Origin: Hypericibacter sp049323455
GTDB lineage: Bacteria; Pseudomonadota; Alphaproteobacteria; Dongiales; Dongiaceae
Assembly: GCA_049323455.1 (NCBI GenBank)
Contig: JBMONF010000034.1
Span: 1 to 64,000, forward strand
Direction: 5' to 3'
DNA length: 64,000 nucleotides
A program made the translations under genes and the position numbers. This document shows, piece by piece, positions 24,559 to 33,852 of this stretch; within the stretch, counting starts at the first letter, position 1; every line of letters starts with the position of its first letter. The notes beneath the pieces were generated by a model. The model had not been told where the DNA came from, did not search any database, and worked only from the letters and a program-made list of their open reading frames with translations.

Positions 24559-26130
24559 TCAGACTTCACCCTTGCTCATCTGATCGGCGATGTAATCCGC
24601 CTGCCGGATCGCCAGCGAGACGATCGTCAAAGTCGGATTCTCGGCCCCGCCGGTGGTGAACTGGCTGCCGTCGGAGACGAACAGGTTCTTCACGTCGTGC
24701 GTCTGTCCCCACTTGTTGACGACGCCATCGCGCGGGTTTTCGCTCATGCGATTGGTGCCGAGATTGTGGGTCGACGGATAGGGCGGCGTGTGGAAGGTCC
24801 GCAAAGCGCCGACCGCCTCGTAGAGCGCCGATCCCTGCTTGTAGGCATGCTCGCGCATCGCCCTGTCGTTGGCATGATCATCGAAATGCACGTTCGCGAC
24901 CGGCATGCCGAACTGATCCTTCGCTTCCGGATCAAGCGCGACTCTGTTGGTCTCCTGCGGCATGTCCTCGCCGACGATCCACAGGCCCGCCATGTGGTCG
25001 TACTTGTCGAGCGCCGAGGAGAAGTGGCGGCCCCAGGCGCCCGGCTCGAGGAAGGCGGCCATGAAAGGCAGCCCCAGCGACAGGGTCTCGAGCTCGTAAC
25101 CGCCGACGAACCCGCGGCTCGGATCGTTATGCGCCTCGTCCTGCACGATCCCCGCCATGGTGGTGCCGCGGTACATATGCACCGGCTTGTCGAAGATGGC
25201 ATAGACCGAGCCCGTGGTGTGCCGCATGTAGTTGCGGCCGACCTGGCCCGACGAGTTGGCGAGACCGTTCGGGAACATGCTGGAGGTCGAGTTCAGCAGC
25301 AAACGCGGCGATTCGATCGAGTTGCCCGCGACGCAGACGATGCGAGCCTTTTGGCGGTACTGGTTGCCATTCGGATCCGCATAGACCACGCCGGTCACCA
25401 GCCCCTTGTCGTCATGCTCGATCCGCAGGACCTGGCTGTTCGGCCGCACTTCGAGTTTGCCGGTCGCCTCGCCCTTGGGGATCATGGCGTAGAGCGTCGA
25501 CCACTTGGCGCCCGACTTGCAGCCCTGGAAGCAGAAGCCGATCTGCTGGCAGGAACCGCGGCCATCGCGCGGCTGGCTGTTGATCGCCATGCGGCCCGTA
25601 TGAACCGTCTTGTAGCCGAGCTTCTTGGCGCCGGCCTCCAGCACCTTGAAGTTGTTGTTGCCGGGCAGGCCGGGGATGTCGTTGGTCCGCGTCACGCCCA
25701 TCTTGTCCTCGGCCTTGGCGTAATAGGGCTCGAGCTCCGCGAGCGTGATCGGCCAATCGAGCAGGTTGGCGCCGGGGATGTCGCCATAGGTGGTCTTGAT
25801 CTTGAACTCGTGCTCCTGGAAGCGCAGCGACGCGCCCGCCCAGTGCACGGTCGAGCCGCCGACCGACTTGACGATCCAGGCCGGTAGGTTGGGGAAGTCG
25901 TGATGGACCCGCCAGGTGCCGGAAGTGGTGCGCAAATCCTTCCAGGCGAGCTGCCCGAAGCTTTCCCACTCATCGTTGACGAAATCCTCGATCTCGTTAC
26001 GAGCGCCCGCCTCGAGAATCACGGTATCGATTCCCTTGAGCGCCAGCTCGGTGCCGAGCGTTCCGCCGCCCGCGCCGGAGCCGATGATCACGACGACGCT
26101 GTCGTCATCGAGCTTGTATGGAGCACCCAT
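24559..26130 (-). CDS. GMC family oxidoreductase, gluconate 2-dehydrogenase-type flavoprotein subunit
   Basis: This 523-aa FAD-dependent dehydrogenase has the ADP-binding motif VVIIGSGAGGGTLG (GSGAGG at 17-22) and LEAG for FAD ribose binding. The C-terminal GMC signature contains GTNRMSENPRDGVVNKWG and LFVSDGSQFTTGGAENPT. It resembles the large subunit of three-component membrane dehydrogenases of sugars or gluconate, in which electrons pass to a cytochrome c. The next genes upstream (Tat small subunit, VOC protein, c-type cytochrome) are on the same strand and support this. There is no own signal sequence; the flavoprotein would be co-exported with the Tat subunit (known for this family). 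The substrate is unknown. Confidence 0.92.
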   Translation of the reverse strand: MGAPYKLDDDSVVVIIGSGAGGGTLGTELALKGIDTVILEAGARNEIEDFVNDEWESFGQLAWKDLRTTSGTWRVHHDFPNLPAWIVKSVGGSTVHWAGASLRFQEHEFKIKTTYGDIPGANLLDWPITLAELEPYYAKAEDKMGVTRTNDIPGLPGNNNFKVLEAGAKKLGYKTVHTGRMAINSQPRDGRGSCQQIGFCFQGCKSGAKWSTLYAMIPKGEATGKLEVRPNSQVLRIEHDDKGLVTGVVYADPNGNQYRQKARIVCVAGNSIESPRLLLNSTSSMFPNGLANSSGQVGRNYMRHTTGSVYAIFDKPVHMYRGTTMAGIVQDEAHNDPSRGFVGGYELETLSLGLPFMAAFLEPGAWGRHFSSALDKYDHMAGLWIVGEDMPQETNRVALDPEAKDQFGMPVANVHFDDHANDRAMREHAYKQGSALYEAVGALRTFHTPPYPSTHNLGTNRMSENPRDGVVNKWGQTHDVKNLFVSDGSQFTTGGAENPTLTIVSLAIRQADYIADQMSKGEV

Positions 26131-26160
26131 GTCATTGCCCTCCCATCTCGTCGATCCGGC

Positions 26161-26694
26161 TCAGAGCCAGTCGAGGTCGTTGAAGCCGCGGTGGATATAG
26201 CCGCCCTTTTCCCAGGACGAGCCCTCGTATCCGAACAGCGGCCAGACCTCCTTGTTGTTGTAGAGGCCGGTGATCAGGCCCGAGCGGATCTTCTGGAAGA
26301 ACTTGGTGCCCTCGATCTCGCGCAGCATGGCGACCCGATCCGCCTCTTCCGCCACCGCCACATAAGGCTTGTGGTGCTTGTCGCGCGACCGCAGATCGAG
26401 CCCCGAGACGCCCATCTCGATGAGGTTCTTGAGCTCGGCATCCTTCTGCGCCTGCTCGTCGTATCCCATGAGCGCCATGGCGTAATACTTGTCGGCCAAC
26501 TGCTCGTGAGGATAGGTATCGCGAGCCACCTGGATCAGGGTGCGCATGGTCCCGGGCTTGAGCGCCTTGACCTCGAGCCCCCAGGCTTCCTTCGTGTGGA
26601 TGATCGCGATGTTGGTGATCACGAAGGCAGCGGCGCTGCCTGCGACGATGAATTCTCGGCGCGAGACTTTCGCGCGCTTGTCAACCACCCGCAT
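26161..26694 (-). CDS. gluconate 2-dehydrogenase subunit 3 family protein (Tat-exported)
   Basis: This 177-aa small subunit has a twin-arginine signal: SRREFIVAGSAAAFV at 11-25. The mature part has the helical pattern of gluconate 2-dehydrogenase subunit 3 (TLIQVARDTYPHEQLADKYYAMAL and a C-terminal tryptophan-rich GFNDLDWL). The family chaperones and co-exports the flavoprotein through the Tat pathway. It lies 30 bp upstream of the GMC gene in the same operon. Confidence 0.88.
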   Translation of the reverse strand: MRVVDKRAKVSRREFIVAGSAAAFVITNIAIIHTKEAWGLEVKALKPGTMRTLIQVARDTYPHEQLADKYYAMALMGYDEQAQKDAELKNLIEMGVSGLDLRSRDKHHKPYVAVAEEADRVAMLREIEGTKFFQKIRSGLITGLYNNKEVWPLFGYEGSSWEKGGYIHRGFNDLDWL

Positions 26695-26757
26695 GGATTC
26701 CTCCCTCTCTTCTTGTCTTTTTCGGTGCGGCCGGCTTTGCCCCGGCCCGCGGACTTG

Positions 26758-27153
26758 TCAGCGATAACGCCCGTGCTTCTGCAACACCTCGATCTTGTAA
26801 CCGTCAGGATCCTGGACGAAGAAGAACTTGGCCATCAGCGAGCCGTCGCGATGGAACTCCTTCACCGGGGCTGGGTTCAGACCGAGATCGACGAAACGGC
26901 GATGCTCGGCATCGATGTCGTCGACGACGACCGCGAGATGGCCATAACCGTCGCCGTGAGTGTAAGGCGCGGTCCGATCGTGATTGATCGTGAGCTCGAT
27001 TTCGAAATCGGCTTCGGGGTTGCGCAGATAGACGAGCGTGAAGCTGTCGAACGGAAAGCGCTCGGCGATCTGCAGCCCGAAGGCCTTGCGATAGAAGTCG
27101 ACCGAGCGCTTCTCGTCGAGCACCCGGATCATGGTGTGTATGGCCTTCGCCAT
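26758..27153 (-). CDS. gloA: VOC protein, lactoylglutathione lyase (GloA)-like
   Basis: This 131-aa glyoxalase I-like protein contains HTMIRVLDEKRSVDFYRKAFGL, then YLRNPEADFEIELTINH, HLAVVVDDIDAEHRRF and FFVQDPDGYKIEVLQKH. The metal ligands (His, Glu, His, Glu) appear present. It would isomerise the methylglyoxal-glutathione hemithioacetal. The ATG at 27153 (MAKAIHT) matches family starts; a GTG four codons upstream is also open. It is inserted in the dehydrogenase operon between the Tat subunit and the cytochrome, which may reflect removal of reactive carbonyls from sugar oxidation (inference). Confidence 0.88.
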   Translation of the reverse strand: MAKAIHTMIRVLDEKRSVDFYRKAFGLQIAERFPFDSFTLVYLRNPEADFEIELTINHDRTAPYTHGDGYGHLAVVVDDIDAEHRRFVDLGLNPAPVKEFHRDGSLMAKFFFVQDPDGYKIEVLQKHGRYR

Positions 27154-27198
27154 TGCTCTCGGCACCTCTCTTCGTCGTACGGCGTTTCGTTCGCGATG

Positions 27199-27606
27199 CT
27201 ACTTGGACACCGATTCCAGATACTTTATGACAAGGTGGCGCTTGGCCGGGTCGGCTTGGCGGTACATCATGTTGACCCCGGGGATGAACTTCCCGGCGTC
27301 GGTGATCCATTTGTCGATCGCATCCGGGGTCCAGACTAGGCCGTTTCTGCCGGCCGCCTTCAGCGCGTCCGAATAGGCAAATCCGGACAACGTCCCGGCC
27401 TTGCGGCCGACCACGCCGCGCAGATTGGGACCTTGGCGCGGCGGCGCATTTGCCTCGGTCGTATGGCAGGTGCCGCAGCTCTTGTGAAACTGCGCCTCAG
27501 CGGCCGCGAGATCGGTCGTGGCGGCGCCCGTCCCGCCGCCCCATAGCAGACTTGCCAGCGCCGTTCCGGCAAGCCCGATGCCACCGATGTGACGGACAAT
27601 GCTCAT
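27199..27606 (-). CDS. c-type cytochrome, probable electron acceptor of the GMC dehydrogenase
   Basis: This 135-aa protein has an N-terminal signal peptide (about 1-31) and one heme motif, CGTCH (44-48). A GRKAGTLSGFAYSDALK segment and the Met ligand region PGVNMMYR are typical of the cytochrome c class I (cyt c2/c552 type). It is first in the presumed operon with the VOC, Tat subunit and GMC genes, and would pass electrons to the respiratory chain in the periplasm. Confidence 0.9.
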   Translation of the reverse strand: MSIVRHIGGIGLAGTALASLLWGGGTGAATTDLAAAEAQFHKSCGTCHTTEANAPPRQGPNLRGVVGRKAGTLSGFAYSDALKAAGRNGLVWTPDAIDKWITDAGKFIPGVNMMYRQADPAKRHLVIKYLESVSK

Positions 27607-27768
27607 CGTCTTCCTTCGTTCATATGGCAGCCGCGGCGACGCGCTGCCGCGCCCCGGAGGAAAACTACGAGAGCCTGCGCGGATCCTGGTGGTATCCCCT
27701 TACTACAGCGAGGATTATCGCGCGGTCGGCCGCGCGATTGTGCACTGCGGTGCGACCGCCGCGCGCCG

Positions 27769-28089
27769 TCAGGCGGCTGCCCTTCCGATCGGGCTCAACG
27801 CATGCTCGCCGGCCATTGCGGCCGGCTGTTTGACCTCGGCGAGATAGCGCAGGCAGGCGCAGCGCAGCAGCGAGGCGAAATTGCCGACCTCGCCATGCAG
27901 CTCCAGCACCTCGTCATGCAGGGTGGTCAGGAACTTGGCCAGGCTCGTGTCCTGGCTCTGCGCGATCTCCTCGAGGATGCTCCAGAACGCGGCCTCCAGG
28001 CGGATGCTGGTGGAATGGCCGCCGAGGCGCACCGAGCGGGTCTGATAGGCATAGCTAGCCGGCGACTGGCCGGCGAAGATACGGCACAT
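27769..28089 (-). CDS. ribbon-helix-helix domain protein
   Basis: This 106-aa protein contains TRSVRLGGHSTSIRLEAAFWSILEEIAQSQDTSLAKFLTTL, matching RHH_4-type domains of alphaproteobacteria in which the beta strand (SIRLE) inserts in DNA or mediates dimerisation. An alanine-rich tail follows. The ATG at 28089 has a strong GGAGG/GGAGAG ribosome site. Its role is unknown; it is a monocistronic-looking minus-strand gene upstream of the cytochrome. Confidence 0.82.
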   Translation of the reverse strand: MCRIFAGQSPASYAYQTRSVRLGGHSTSIRLEAAFWSILEEIAQSQDTSLAKFLTTLHDEVLELHGEVGNFASLLRCACLRYLAEVKQPAAMAGEHALSPIGRAAA

Positions 28090-28296
28090 GCTCTCCTCCC
28101 TCCGCCACACCGGTTTCTCCCCCGACTTTCGCTGCACCGCAAAAAGCACGGCCGCTCCCGAGGCTACCGGCACTCGTTCTTGAAAAGCGAATTTATGCCG
28201 CGAACGGGCCCCGCGTCCATGCTTGCGGGATCGGGGCCGAATATGCGCGGCAATCCTGCCGACCCGAAATGCGACCTGTGGCGGAACGAAAGCGCC

Positions 28297-28710
28297 TCAG
28301 TTGAGCGCGTTGTGGATGAGGTAGCCCGCGATGTCGGCCGGCTTCGGCTTGACGAGCTTGGGCTCCTCGCCCGCCAAAGACATCTTCACGATCATGTGGT
28401 TCTCGACGTTCTCGAGCTTGACCTTGAAGATGCCGAGCGCGCCGCGGATGCGGGGATAATATTTCGGGTCGATCATCTTTTCCTTCTGCCCGAGCTTCTC
28501 GAGCAGAGCCGCCTCCTCCACGCCTTCGACCGGCTCGCCTTTCACCAACATCCAATCGGTCTGCCCCGCATAGGCCTCCGCATTGAGCGCCTCGACGGCC
28601 TCCTTGGCGGCGTCTTCGGCAATGCCGACCTTGAAGAGGTTCTTGCCGAGCCCGACGTCGGATCCCCACTCGGAGAGCGTCTTGCTGCGGGTGACGAAGA
28701 GAGTGGACAT
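28297..28710 (-). CDS. conserved hypothetical protein
   Basis: This is a 137-aa soluble protein beginning MSTLFVTRSKTLSEWGSDVGLGKNLFKVGIAED, with no signal peptide or membrane helix and an acidic/basic mixed composition. It contains the segments GQTDWMLVKGEPVEG and DPKYYPRIRGALGIFKVKLENVENHMIVK. I recall related uncharacterised proteins in other Rhodospirillales but know no function. It follows a minus-strand RND permease gene upstream and precedes the RHH gene. The frame and start are clear. Confidence 0.75.
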   Translation of the reverse strand: MSTLFVTRSKTLSEWGSDVGLGKNLFKVGIAEDAAKEAVEALNAEAYAGQTDWMLVKGEPVEGVEEAALLEKLGQKEKMIDPKYYPRIRGALGIFKVKLENVENHMIVKMSLAGEEPKLVKPKPADIAGYLIHNALN

Positions 28711-28819
28711 GATGCTCGAGGAGAGAGTCTGCCGAAAGGAAAGGGTGAATGCGGCATCTTCGCATTGCGCCGGCCGCGACGGAACCCCCTGGCTGCCGGG
28801 GTGGCAGCGGGCGGAGCGG

Positions 28820-31800
28820 CTACTCGGCGCCCGAGACGGCGGGCCGGCGGTGCCGCCGGCGACCGAGGCCCTGCAGCCGTTCCATATAGAGATAGATCAC
28901 CGGCGTGATGTAGAGCGTCAGGAGCTGCGACAGAAGCAGCCCGCCGACCACGGCGAGCCCCAGCGGCCGGCGCGACTCGAATCCCTGGCCGAAGCCGATG
29001 GCGATGGGCAGGGCTCCCGCGAGAGCGGCCATCGTCGTCATCATGATGGGGCGGAAGCGAACGAGACAGGCTTCCCGGATCGCCTCGAGCGGCGGTTTGC
29101 CGTGCTCCCGCCGCTGCACCACCGCGACGTCGATCATCATGATCGCGTTCTTCTTGACGATGCCGACCAGCATGACGATGCCGACGAAGGCATAGAGGCT
29201 GAGGCTCAAGTCGAAGAACATCAGCGTCACCATCGCCCCCACCGCAGCCGCCGGCAGGCCGGACAGGATCGTGAACGGATGGATGAAGCTCTCATAGAGA
29301 ATGCCGAGCACGATGTAGACCACGAGCACCGCCATCACCAGCAGCAGCCCGAGGCCCTGAAGCGATGACTGGAAGGCCTGCGCCGTGCCCTGAAAACTGG
29401 TGGTGACCGTGGCCGGCAGGTTGACGCTGCGCTCCACCGATCGGACCCGCTCGATGGCGGTGCCGAGCGACACGCCGGGCTCGAGCCCGAAGGAAATGGT
29501 GACGGCGGGGAGCTGGCCCTGATGGTTCACGGTGAGCGCGCCCACACCTCGATGAGCCGTGGCCAGCGCCGTCAGTGGCACCAGCGCACCGTCGCTCGAG
29601 CGCAAATAGAGACGCGAGAGCGCGGCCGGGTCGCTCTGATATTGCGGCGCCACTTCCAGGATCACTTCGTACTGATCGGTCGAGGTATAGATTGTCGACA
29701 CCTGCCGCTGGCCGAAGGCGGTCCATAGCGCCTCCTCGACCTGTTGTGCGCTGATGCCGAGCGCTGCCGCCTTGTCCCGGTCGATGTCGACGGAGAGCCG
29801 CGGCGCGTTGCGTTCCATGTCGCTGGTCACGTCCACGAACCCGGGCAGGCTCTTGATGCGATCCAGCATCTTAGTCGCGCTGTCGTAGAGCTGGTTCAGG
29901 TCGAGCGCCTGCAGGGTGTACTGGTAGGGCGCCTTGGACGCGCGTCCGCCGATCTGCAGCGGCGGCGGATTCTGCGGATAGACCCTGATGCCTGGAACCG
30001 TCGCCATCTTCTTGCGCAGGCTCTGAACGATCTGGTCGGCACTGAGGCTCCGCTGGTCGCGGGGCTTCAGCTTCAGGAACATCGTCCCGGAGTTCATCGT
30101 CACGCGGGGCCCGCCCGCGCCGACGCTCGACATGACCGATTCCACGTTCGGATCCGACGCTGCGATCTCCGCGATCTTCTGCTGCCGGCTCACCATCGCC
30201 GCGAAGGAAGTGTCGATCGGCCCCTCGGTCGTCACCATGATGCGCCCGGTGTCCTCGCTCGGCAGGAAATCCTTTGGCGCTGCCTGGAACAACCAGACCG
30301 TTCCGGCCATGGTCGCGAAAAAGATCGCCACCACGCTCAGGCGATGGCGCAGGCACCAATCGAGCGTCAGTGCGTAGAGCTTGCGTAACGGCTCGAACCA
30401 GAGCTGCGACAGGCGGGCCGTCCGGCCATGCGCGACTGCCCCATCGCCCCGGACGCGCTGGGCGCGCACGAACCGACTTGCCAGCATCGGCGTGAGCGTC
30501 AGCGATACCAGGCCCGACACCAGGATCGCCGCCACGATCGTCACCGCGAACTCGTGCAGCAGCCGGCCGACGATGCCGCCCATGAAGACGACGGGGATGA
30601 ACACGGCCGCCAGCGACAGCGTCATGGAGAGAACCGTGAAGGCGATCTCGCGCGCACCGCGCATCGCCGCATCGCGGGGTCTCTCTCCGCGCTCGACATG
30701 CCGCAGAATGTTTTCGAGCACGACGATGGCGTCGTCCACGACGAAGCCGACCGAGAGCGTCAGCGCCATCAGCGTCAGATTGTTCAGGCTGTAGCCCAGC
30801 GCGTACATCGCCGCGAAGGTGCCAATGACCGATATAGGCAGCGCCAAGCTCGGCACGATCGTCGCCGAAGCGCTGCCGACGAAGAGGAAGATCACCAGCA
30901 CCACCAGCGCCGCCGCGAGCACCAGGCTGAACTGGGCCTCGTCCACGGCGGCGCGGATCGACTCCGAACGGTCATAGAGCACGTCGAGCGAGATGGAGCC
31001 TGGCAGCGCCTCGCGAAAGGACGGCAGCAGCGCCTTGATACGATCCACCACCTCGATGGTGTTGGTGCCGGGCTGGCGCTGCACGGCAAGAACCACCGCC
31101 CGATTGCCGTCGAACCAGCTCGCGACCTTGTTGTTCTCGACGCTGTCCACGACATGGGCGAGCTGGTCGAGACGCACCGGCGCGCCGTTGCGGTAGGCCA
31201 CGATCTGGCGCCGATAGGCGTCGGCCTCCGTCAGCTGCCCGCTCGCCTCCAGCGTCAGGGTCTGCCGTGGCCCCTCCAGCGTGCCGGTCGGCAACTGCAC
31301 GTTGGCACTGGCGATCGCGCTCGTGAGCTCGTCGATGCCCACACCGCGTGCGGCGAGCGCATCAGGGTCGACCTGGACGCGCACGGCGTATTTCTGCGCG
31401 CCGAACACCAGCACCTGGGCCACGCCCTCCAGGGTCGAGATCCGCTGCGCCAAAGCCGTCTCGGCATATTCGTCCACGACATAGAGCGGCTGCGTGGCGG
31501 AGCTCAGGGCCAGATAGAAGATGGGAAAATCCGCCGGGTTGACTTTCCGGTAGGACGGCGGATTCGGCATTTCTGACGGCAGGCGTCGCTGCGCGGCCGC
31601 CAGTGCCGCCTGCACGTCCTGAGCCGCCGCGTCGATGTCGCGGTCGAGCGCGAACTGCAAGACGATCGTGGTCTGACCCTGCGCGCTGGTGGAGGTCATG
31701 GTGTCCAGCCCGGCGATGGTCGTGAACTGTCGCTCGAGCGGAGTGGCCACCGACGAGGCCATGGTTTCGGGGTTCGCGCCAGGCAGCGAGGCGCCGACCT

Positions 31801-31936
31801 GGATGGTGGGGAAATCGACGCTCGGCAGCTCCGCCACCGGCAGCGCGCGATAAGCGATCACCCCGAACAGCACGAACGACGCCATCAGCAGCGTCGTCAT
31901 CACCGGGCGGCGGATGCAGAGCTCGGGGAGCGTCAT
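28820..31936 (-). CDS. RND multidrug efflux permease (MdtB/MuxB-like)
   Basis: This 1038-aa HAE1-type pump begins MTLPELCIRRPVMTTLLMASFVLFGVIAYRALPVAELP, a sequence typical of MdtB/MdtC and MuxB/MuxC. The proton-relay region in TM4 is LSVGFVVDDAIVVLENILRH (about 400-420), and the TM10 motif GIVKKNAIMMIDVAV retains the essential Lys. Both periplasmic domains are complete. Only one permease is present, unlike the MdtBC pair. The adaptor gene lies upstream on the same strand but is separated by 199 bp, which is unusually wide. No outer-membrane factor is nearby. Confidence 0.93.
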   Translation of the reverse strand: MTLPELCIRRPVMTTLLMASFVLFGVIAYRALPVAELPSVDFPTIQVGASLPGANPETMASSVATPLERQFTTIAGLDTMTSTSAQGQTTIVLQFALDRDIDAAAQDVQAALAAAQRRLPSEMPNPPSYRKVNPADFPIFYLALSSATQPLYVVDEYAETALAQRISTLEGVAQVLVFGAQKYAVRVQVDPDALAARGVGIDELTSAIASANVQLPTGTLEGPRQTLTLEASGQLTEADAYRRQIVAYRNGAPVRLDQLAHVVDSVENNKVASWFDGNRAVVLAVQRQPGTNTIEVVDRIKALLPSFREALPGSISLDVLYDRSESIRAAVDEAQFSLVLAAALVVLVIFLFVGSASATIVPSLALPISVIGTFAAMYALGYSLNNLTLMALTLSVGFVVDDAIVVLENILRHVERGERPRDAAMRGAREIAFTVLSMTLSLAAVFIPVVFMGGIVGRLLHEFAVTIVAAILVSGLVSLTLTPMLASRFVRAQRVRGDGAVAHGRTARLSQLWFEPLRKLYALTLDWCLRHRLSVVAIFFATMAGTVWLFQAAPKDFLPSEDTGRIMVTTEGPIDTSFAAMVSRQQKIAEIAASDPNVESVMSSVGAGGPRVTMNSGTMFLKLKPRDQRSLSADQIVQSLRKKMATVPGIRVYPQNPPPLQIGGRASKAPYQYTLQALDLNQLYDSATKMLDRIKSLPGFVDVTSDMERNAPRLSVDIDRDKAAALGISAQQVEEALWTAFGQRQVSTIYTSTDQYEVILEVAPQYQSDPAALSRLYLRSSDGALVPLTALATAHRGVGALTVNHQGQLPAVTISFGLEPGVSLGTAIERVRSVERSVNLPATVTTSFQGTAQAFQSSLQGLGLLLVMAVLVVYIVLGILYESFIHPFTILSGLPAAAVGAMVTLMFFDLSLSLYAFVGIVMLVGIVKKNAIMMIDVAVVQRREHGKPPLEAIREACLVRFRPIMMTTMAALAGALPIAIGFGQGFESRRPLGLAVVGGLLLSQLLTLYITPVIYLYMERLQGLGRRRHRRPAVSGAE

Positions 31937-32135
31937 GCTGCGCCGCCAACCTCATCCTTCCGCCTTCGCGAAGCGGCCCTTTGCCTGCGCGAAACCGGGG
32001 CTTCGCTCCGGCGAAGGCCGTTCGGCGGGGGAAGGAAGGTCGACGGGCTCAAGATGAAGCCGTGATAGCGCAAGATGTCCGCACGTCGAGCTTGCCGAAA
32101 CGAGCGGGCCGACATTGTTGCGCCCTTCGCGACCA

Positions 32136-33305
32136 TTAGCCCGCACTTTCCATCTTCGGCGCCACCATCGCGCCGGGATAGAGGTTCATCTGACCGTCGA
32201 TCACCACGTGGTCGCCGCTCGCAACGCCGTCGGTGATGACGGTGAAGCCATCGGCGCTTGGCCCTCGTTGCACCGTGCGCAGCTCCGCCTTGTTGTCGGA
32301 ACCGATGACATAGACATAGCTGCCCTGCTGCCCCATCTGCACGGCTGCGTTCGGCACCACGACCGCGTCATGCACCGTGCGCAAGACCAGAGTCACGCGC
32401 AGAAATTGGCCCGGCAGCAGCCTGTCGTCCTCGTTGGCGACTTCGGCCTTGAGCAGGATGGTTCCGGTCGCGCTGTCGACCGCGTTATCCACGAACACCA
32501 CCTTGCCCGTGACTGGCGGCACTTCGGTGTCAGGCACGCGCGCCTCGATCACGAGATCGCCGCCCGCCATGCGGTCCTGGATCTCCGGCAGATAACGCTC
32601 GGGCACCGAGAAGGCCACATAGACGGGGCGCGTCTGATTGATTACGACCAGCGGCGTGGTGTCATTGGCCTTGACCAGATTGCCGGGGTCGACCTGCAGA
32701 TCCCCGGCGCGACCGTCGATCGGGGAACGAATCTCGGTATAGCCAAGCTGGAGCTCGGCCGTCTCGATTGCCGCCTGGTCGGCCTTGATCGAGGCTTGCA
32801 GGCTGTCGACGGTCGCTTTGACCTGCTCGTCCTTCTGCTGCGAGGCGTAGCCCGAGCCGGCAAGCTGGCCATAGCGCTTCTGATCCGCAAGCGCGCTCGC
32901 CAGCTGCGCCTGATCCTTGCCGAGGTTGGCCAGGGCCGCGTGCAGCTGGGCGCGGAACGGCGCCGGATCGATCACGAACAGCAGATCGCCCTTGGCGACA
33001 AGCTGGCCTTCCCGGAAGTGGGCCTCGAGCAGCGGCCCGTCCACCTGCGACTTGACCGCGACGGTCGCAAAGGCCTCGACCCGGCCGATGGTCTCGAGCT
33101 GCACCGGCAGCGACCTCATCTCGGCGGTCGCCAGCACGACCGGAACGCCAGATCCGCCGACGCTCTGGGTCAAGGTCGAGGCCGCGCCACTTGGCGTCGG
33201 CGCCTGCGGCGCAAGCGACGCCGCCCGGGTCTTTATGAGCACATAGCCGCCGCCCCCGGCAAGCAGGGCGATCAGAACGAAGAGAATGACGAACCGGCGG
33301 CTCAT
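32136..33305 (-). CDS. RND periplasmic adaptor (MdtA-like)
   Basis: This is a 389-aa adaptor with an N-terminal membrane anchor/signal (about 5-25). It has the lipoyl half (ATVAVKSQVDGPLLEAHFREGQLVAKGDLLFVIDP), a coiled-coil hairpin (about 105-180), the second lipoyl half (GYTEIRSPIDGRAGDLQVDPGNLVKAN) and a beta-barrel (VYVAFSVPERYLPEIQ). This is close to MdtA/MuxA. Start ATG 33305 places the hydrophobic segment at the N-terminus; the frame stays open upstream but that part is not hydrophobic. It pairs with the RND permease downstream. Confidence 0.92.
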   Translation of the reverse strand: MSRRFVILFVLIALLAGGGGYVLIKTRAASLAPQAPTPSGAASTLTQSVGGSGVPVVLATAEMRSLPVQLETIGRVEAFATVAVKSQVDGPLLEAHFREGQLVAKGDLLFVIDPAPFRAQLHAALANLGKDQAQLASALADQKRYGQLAGSGYASQQKDEQVKATVDSLQASIKADQAAIETAELQLGYTEIRSPIDGRAGDLQVDPGNLVKANDTTPLVVINQTRPVYVAFSVPERYLPEIQDRMAGGDLVIEARVPDTEVPPVTGKVVFVDNAVDSATGTILLKAEVANEDDRLLPGQFLRVTLVLRTVHDAVVVPNAAVQMGQQGSYVYVIGSDNKAELRTVQRGPSADGFTVITDGVASGDHVVIDGQMNLYPGAMVAPKMESAG

Positions 33306-33852
33306 GGGCGGATCGGCAAAATGCAGTTTACCACATCGGCGGCGGCGCATGGCAACGAAAGAGCGCCGAAAACCCTCACAAACCAACAGGTTGGGTCCGG
33401 GCCTCGCCTTCCGTCTGTCACAATCGGGCTCGCCCCTGGGCATGGGAAGGCCAGTGATACACGTGCCAAGCCACCAAATCCTGCGCCGCGCGCGTCCGCT
33501 TGCGGTCGGCCGCGCGGGATCGGACCGACTTCGACATCGGGCCCGAGCATCCGTCGAACGGGACAGGGCCGGTCGGATTCGAGACATGGGCGAACGCCGC
33601 ACCGGTCGGAAGCTTCACGCCCATGGCGCGCAGATCCGCGCGAGCTCGTGCAGACAGACCCAGATACGGCGAGATCGCGCTTGGCCAACCTGTCCCGCAC
33701 GTGCAGCGAAGCGATCTTCCCGACCAAGAGCGCGGCGCGATGAGGACAGGCATCGCGCATTCGACACGGATTCACACAGCGACACTGTATTGATCGGAGG
33801 ATTTCGAGCGTCCGGTGTTGCGCCCCGGCGCCGCATTTGGCATGAAGCCTTC
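33306..33852. other. 547-bp intergenic region, no gene recognised
   Basis: This is the divergent stretch between the RND adaptor and the carbonic anhydrase gene. Frames on both strands are open but have no motif I recognise and overlap each other. It must contain the promoters of both flanking genes. It could include decayed coding DNA. Confidence 0.5.
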
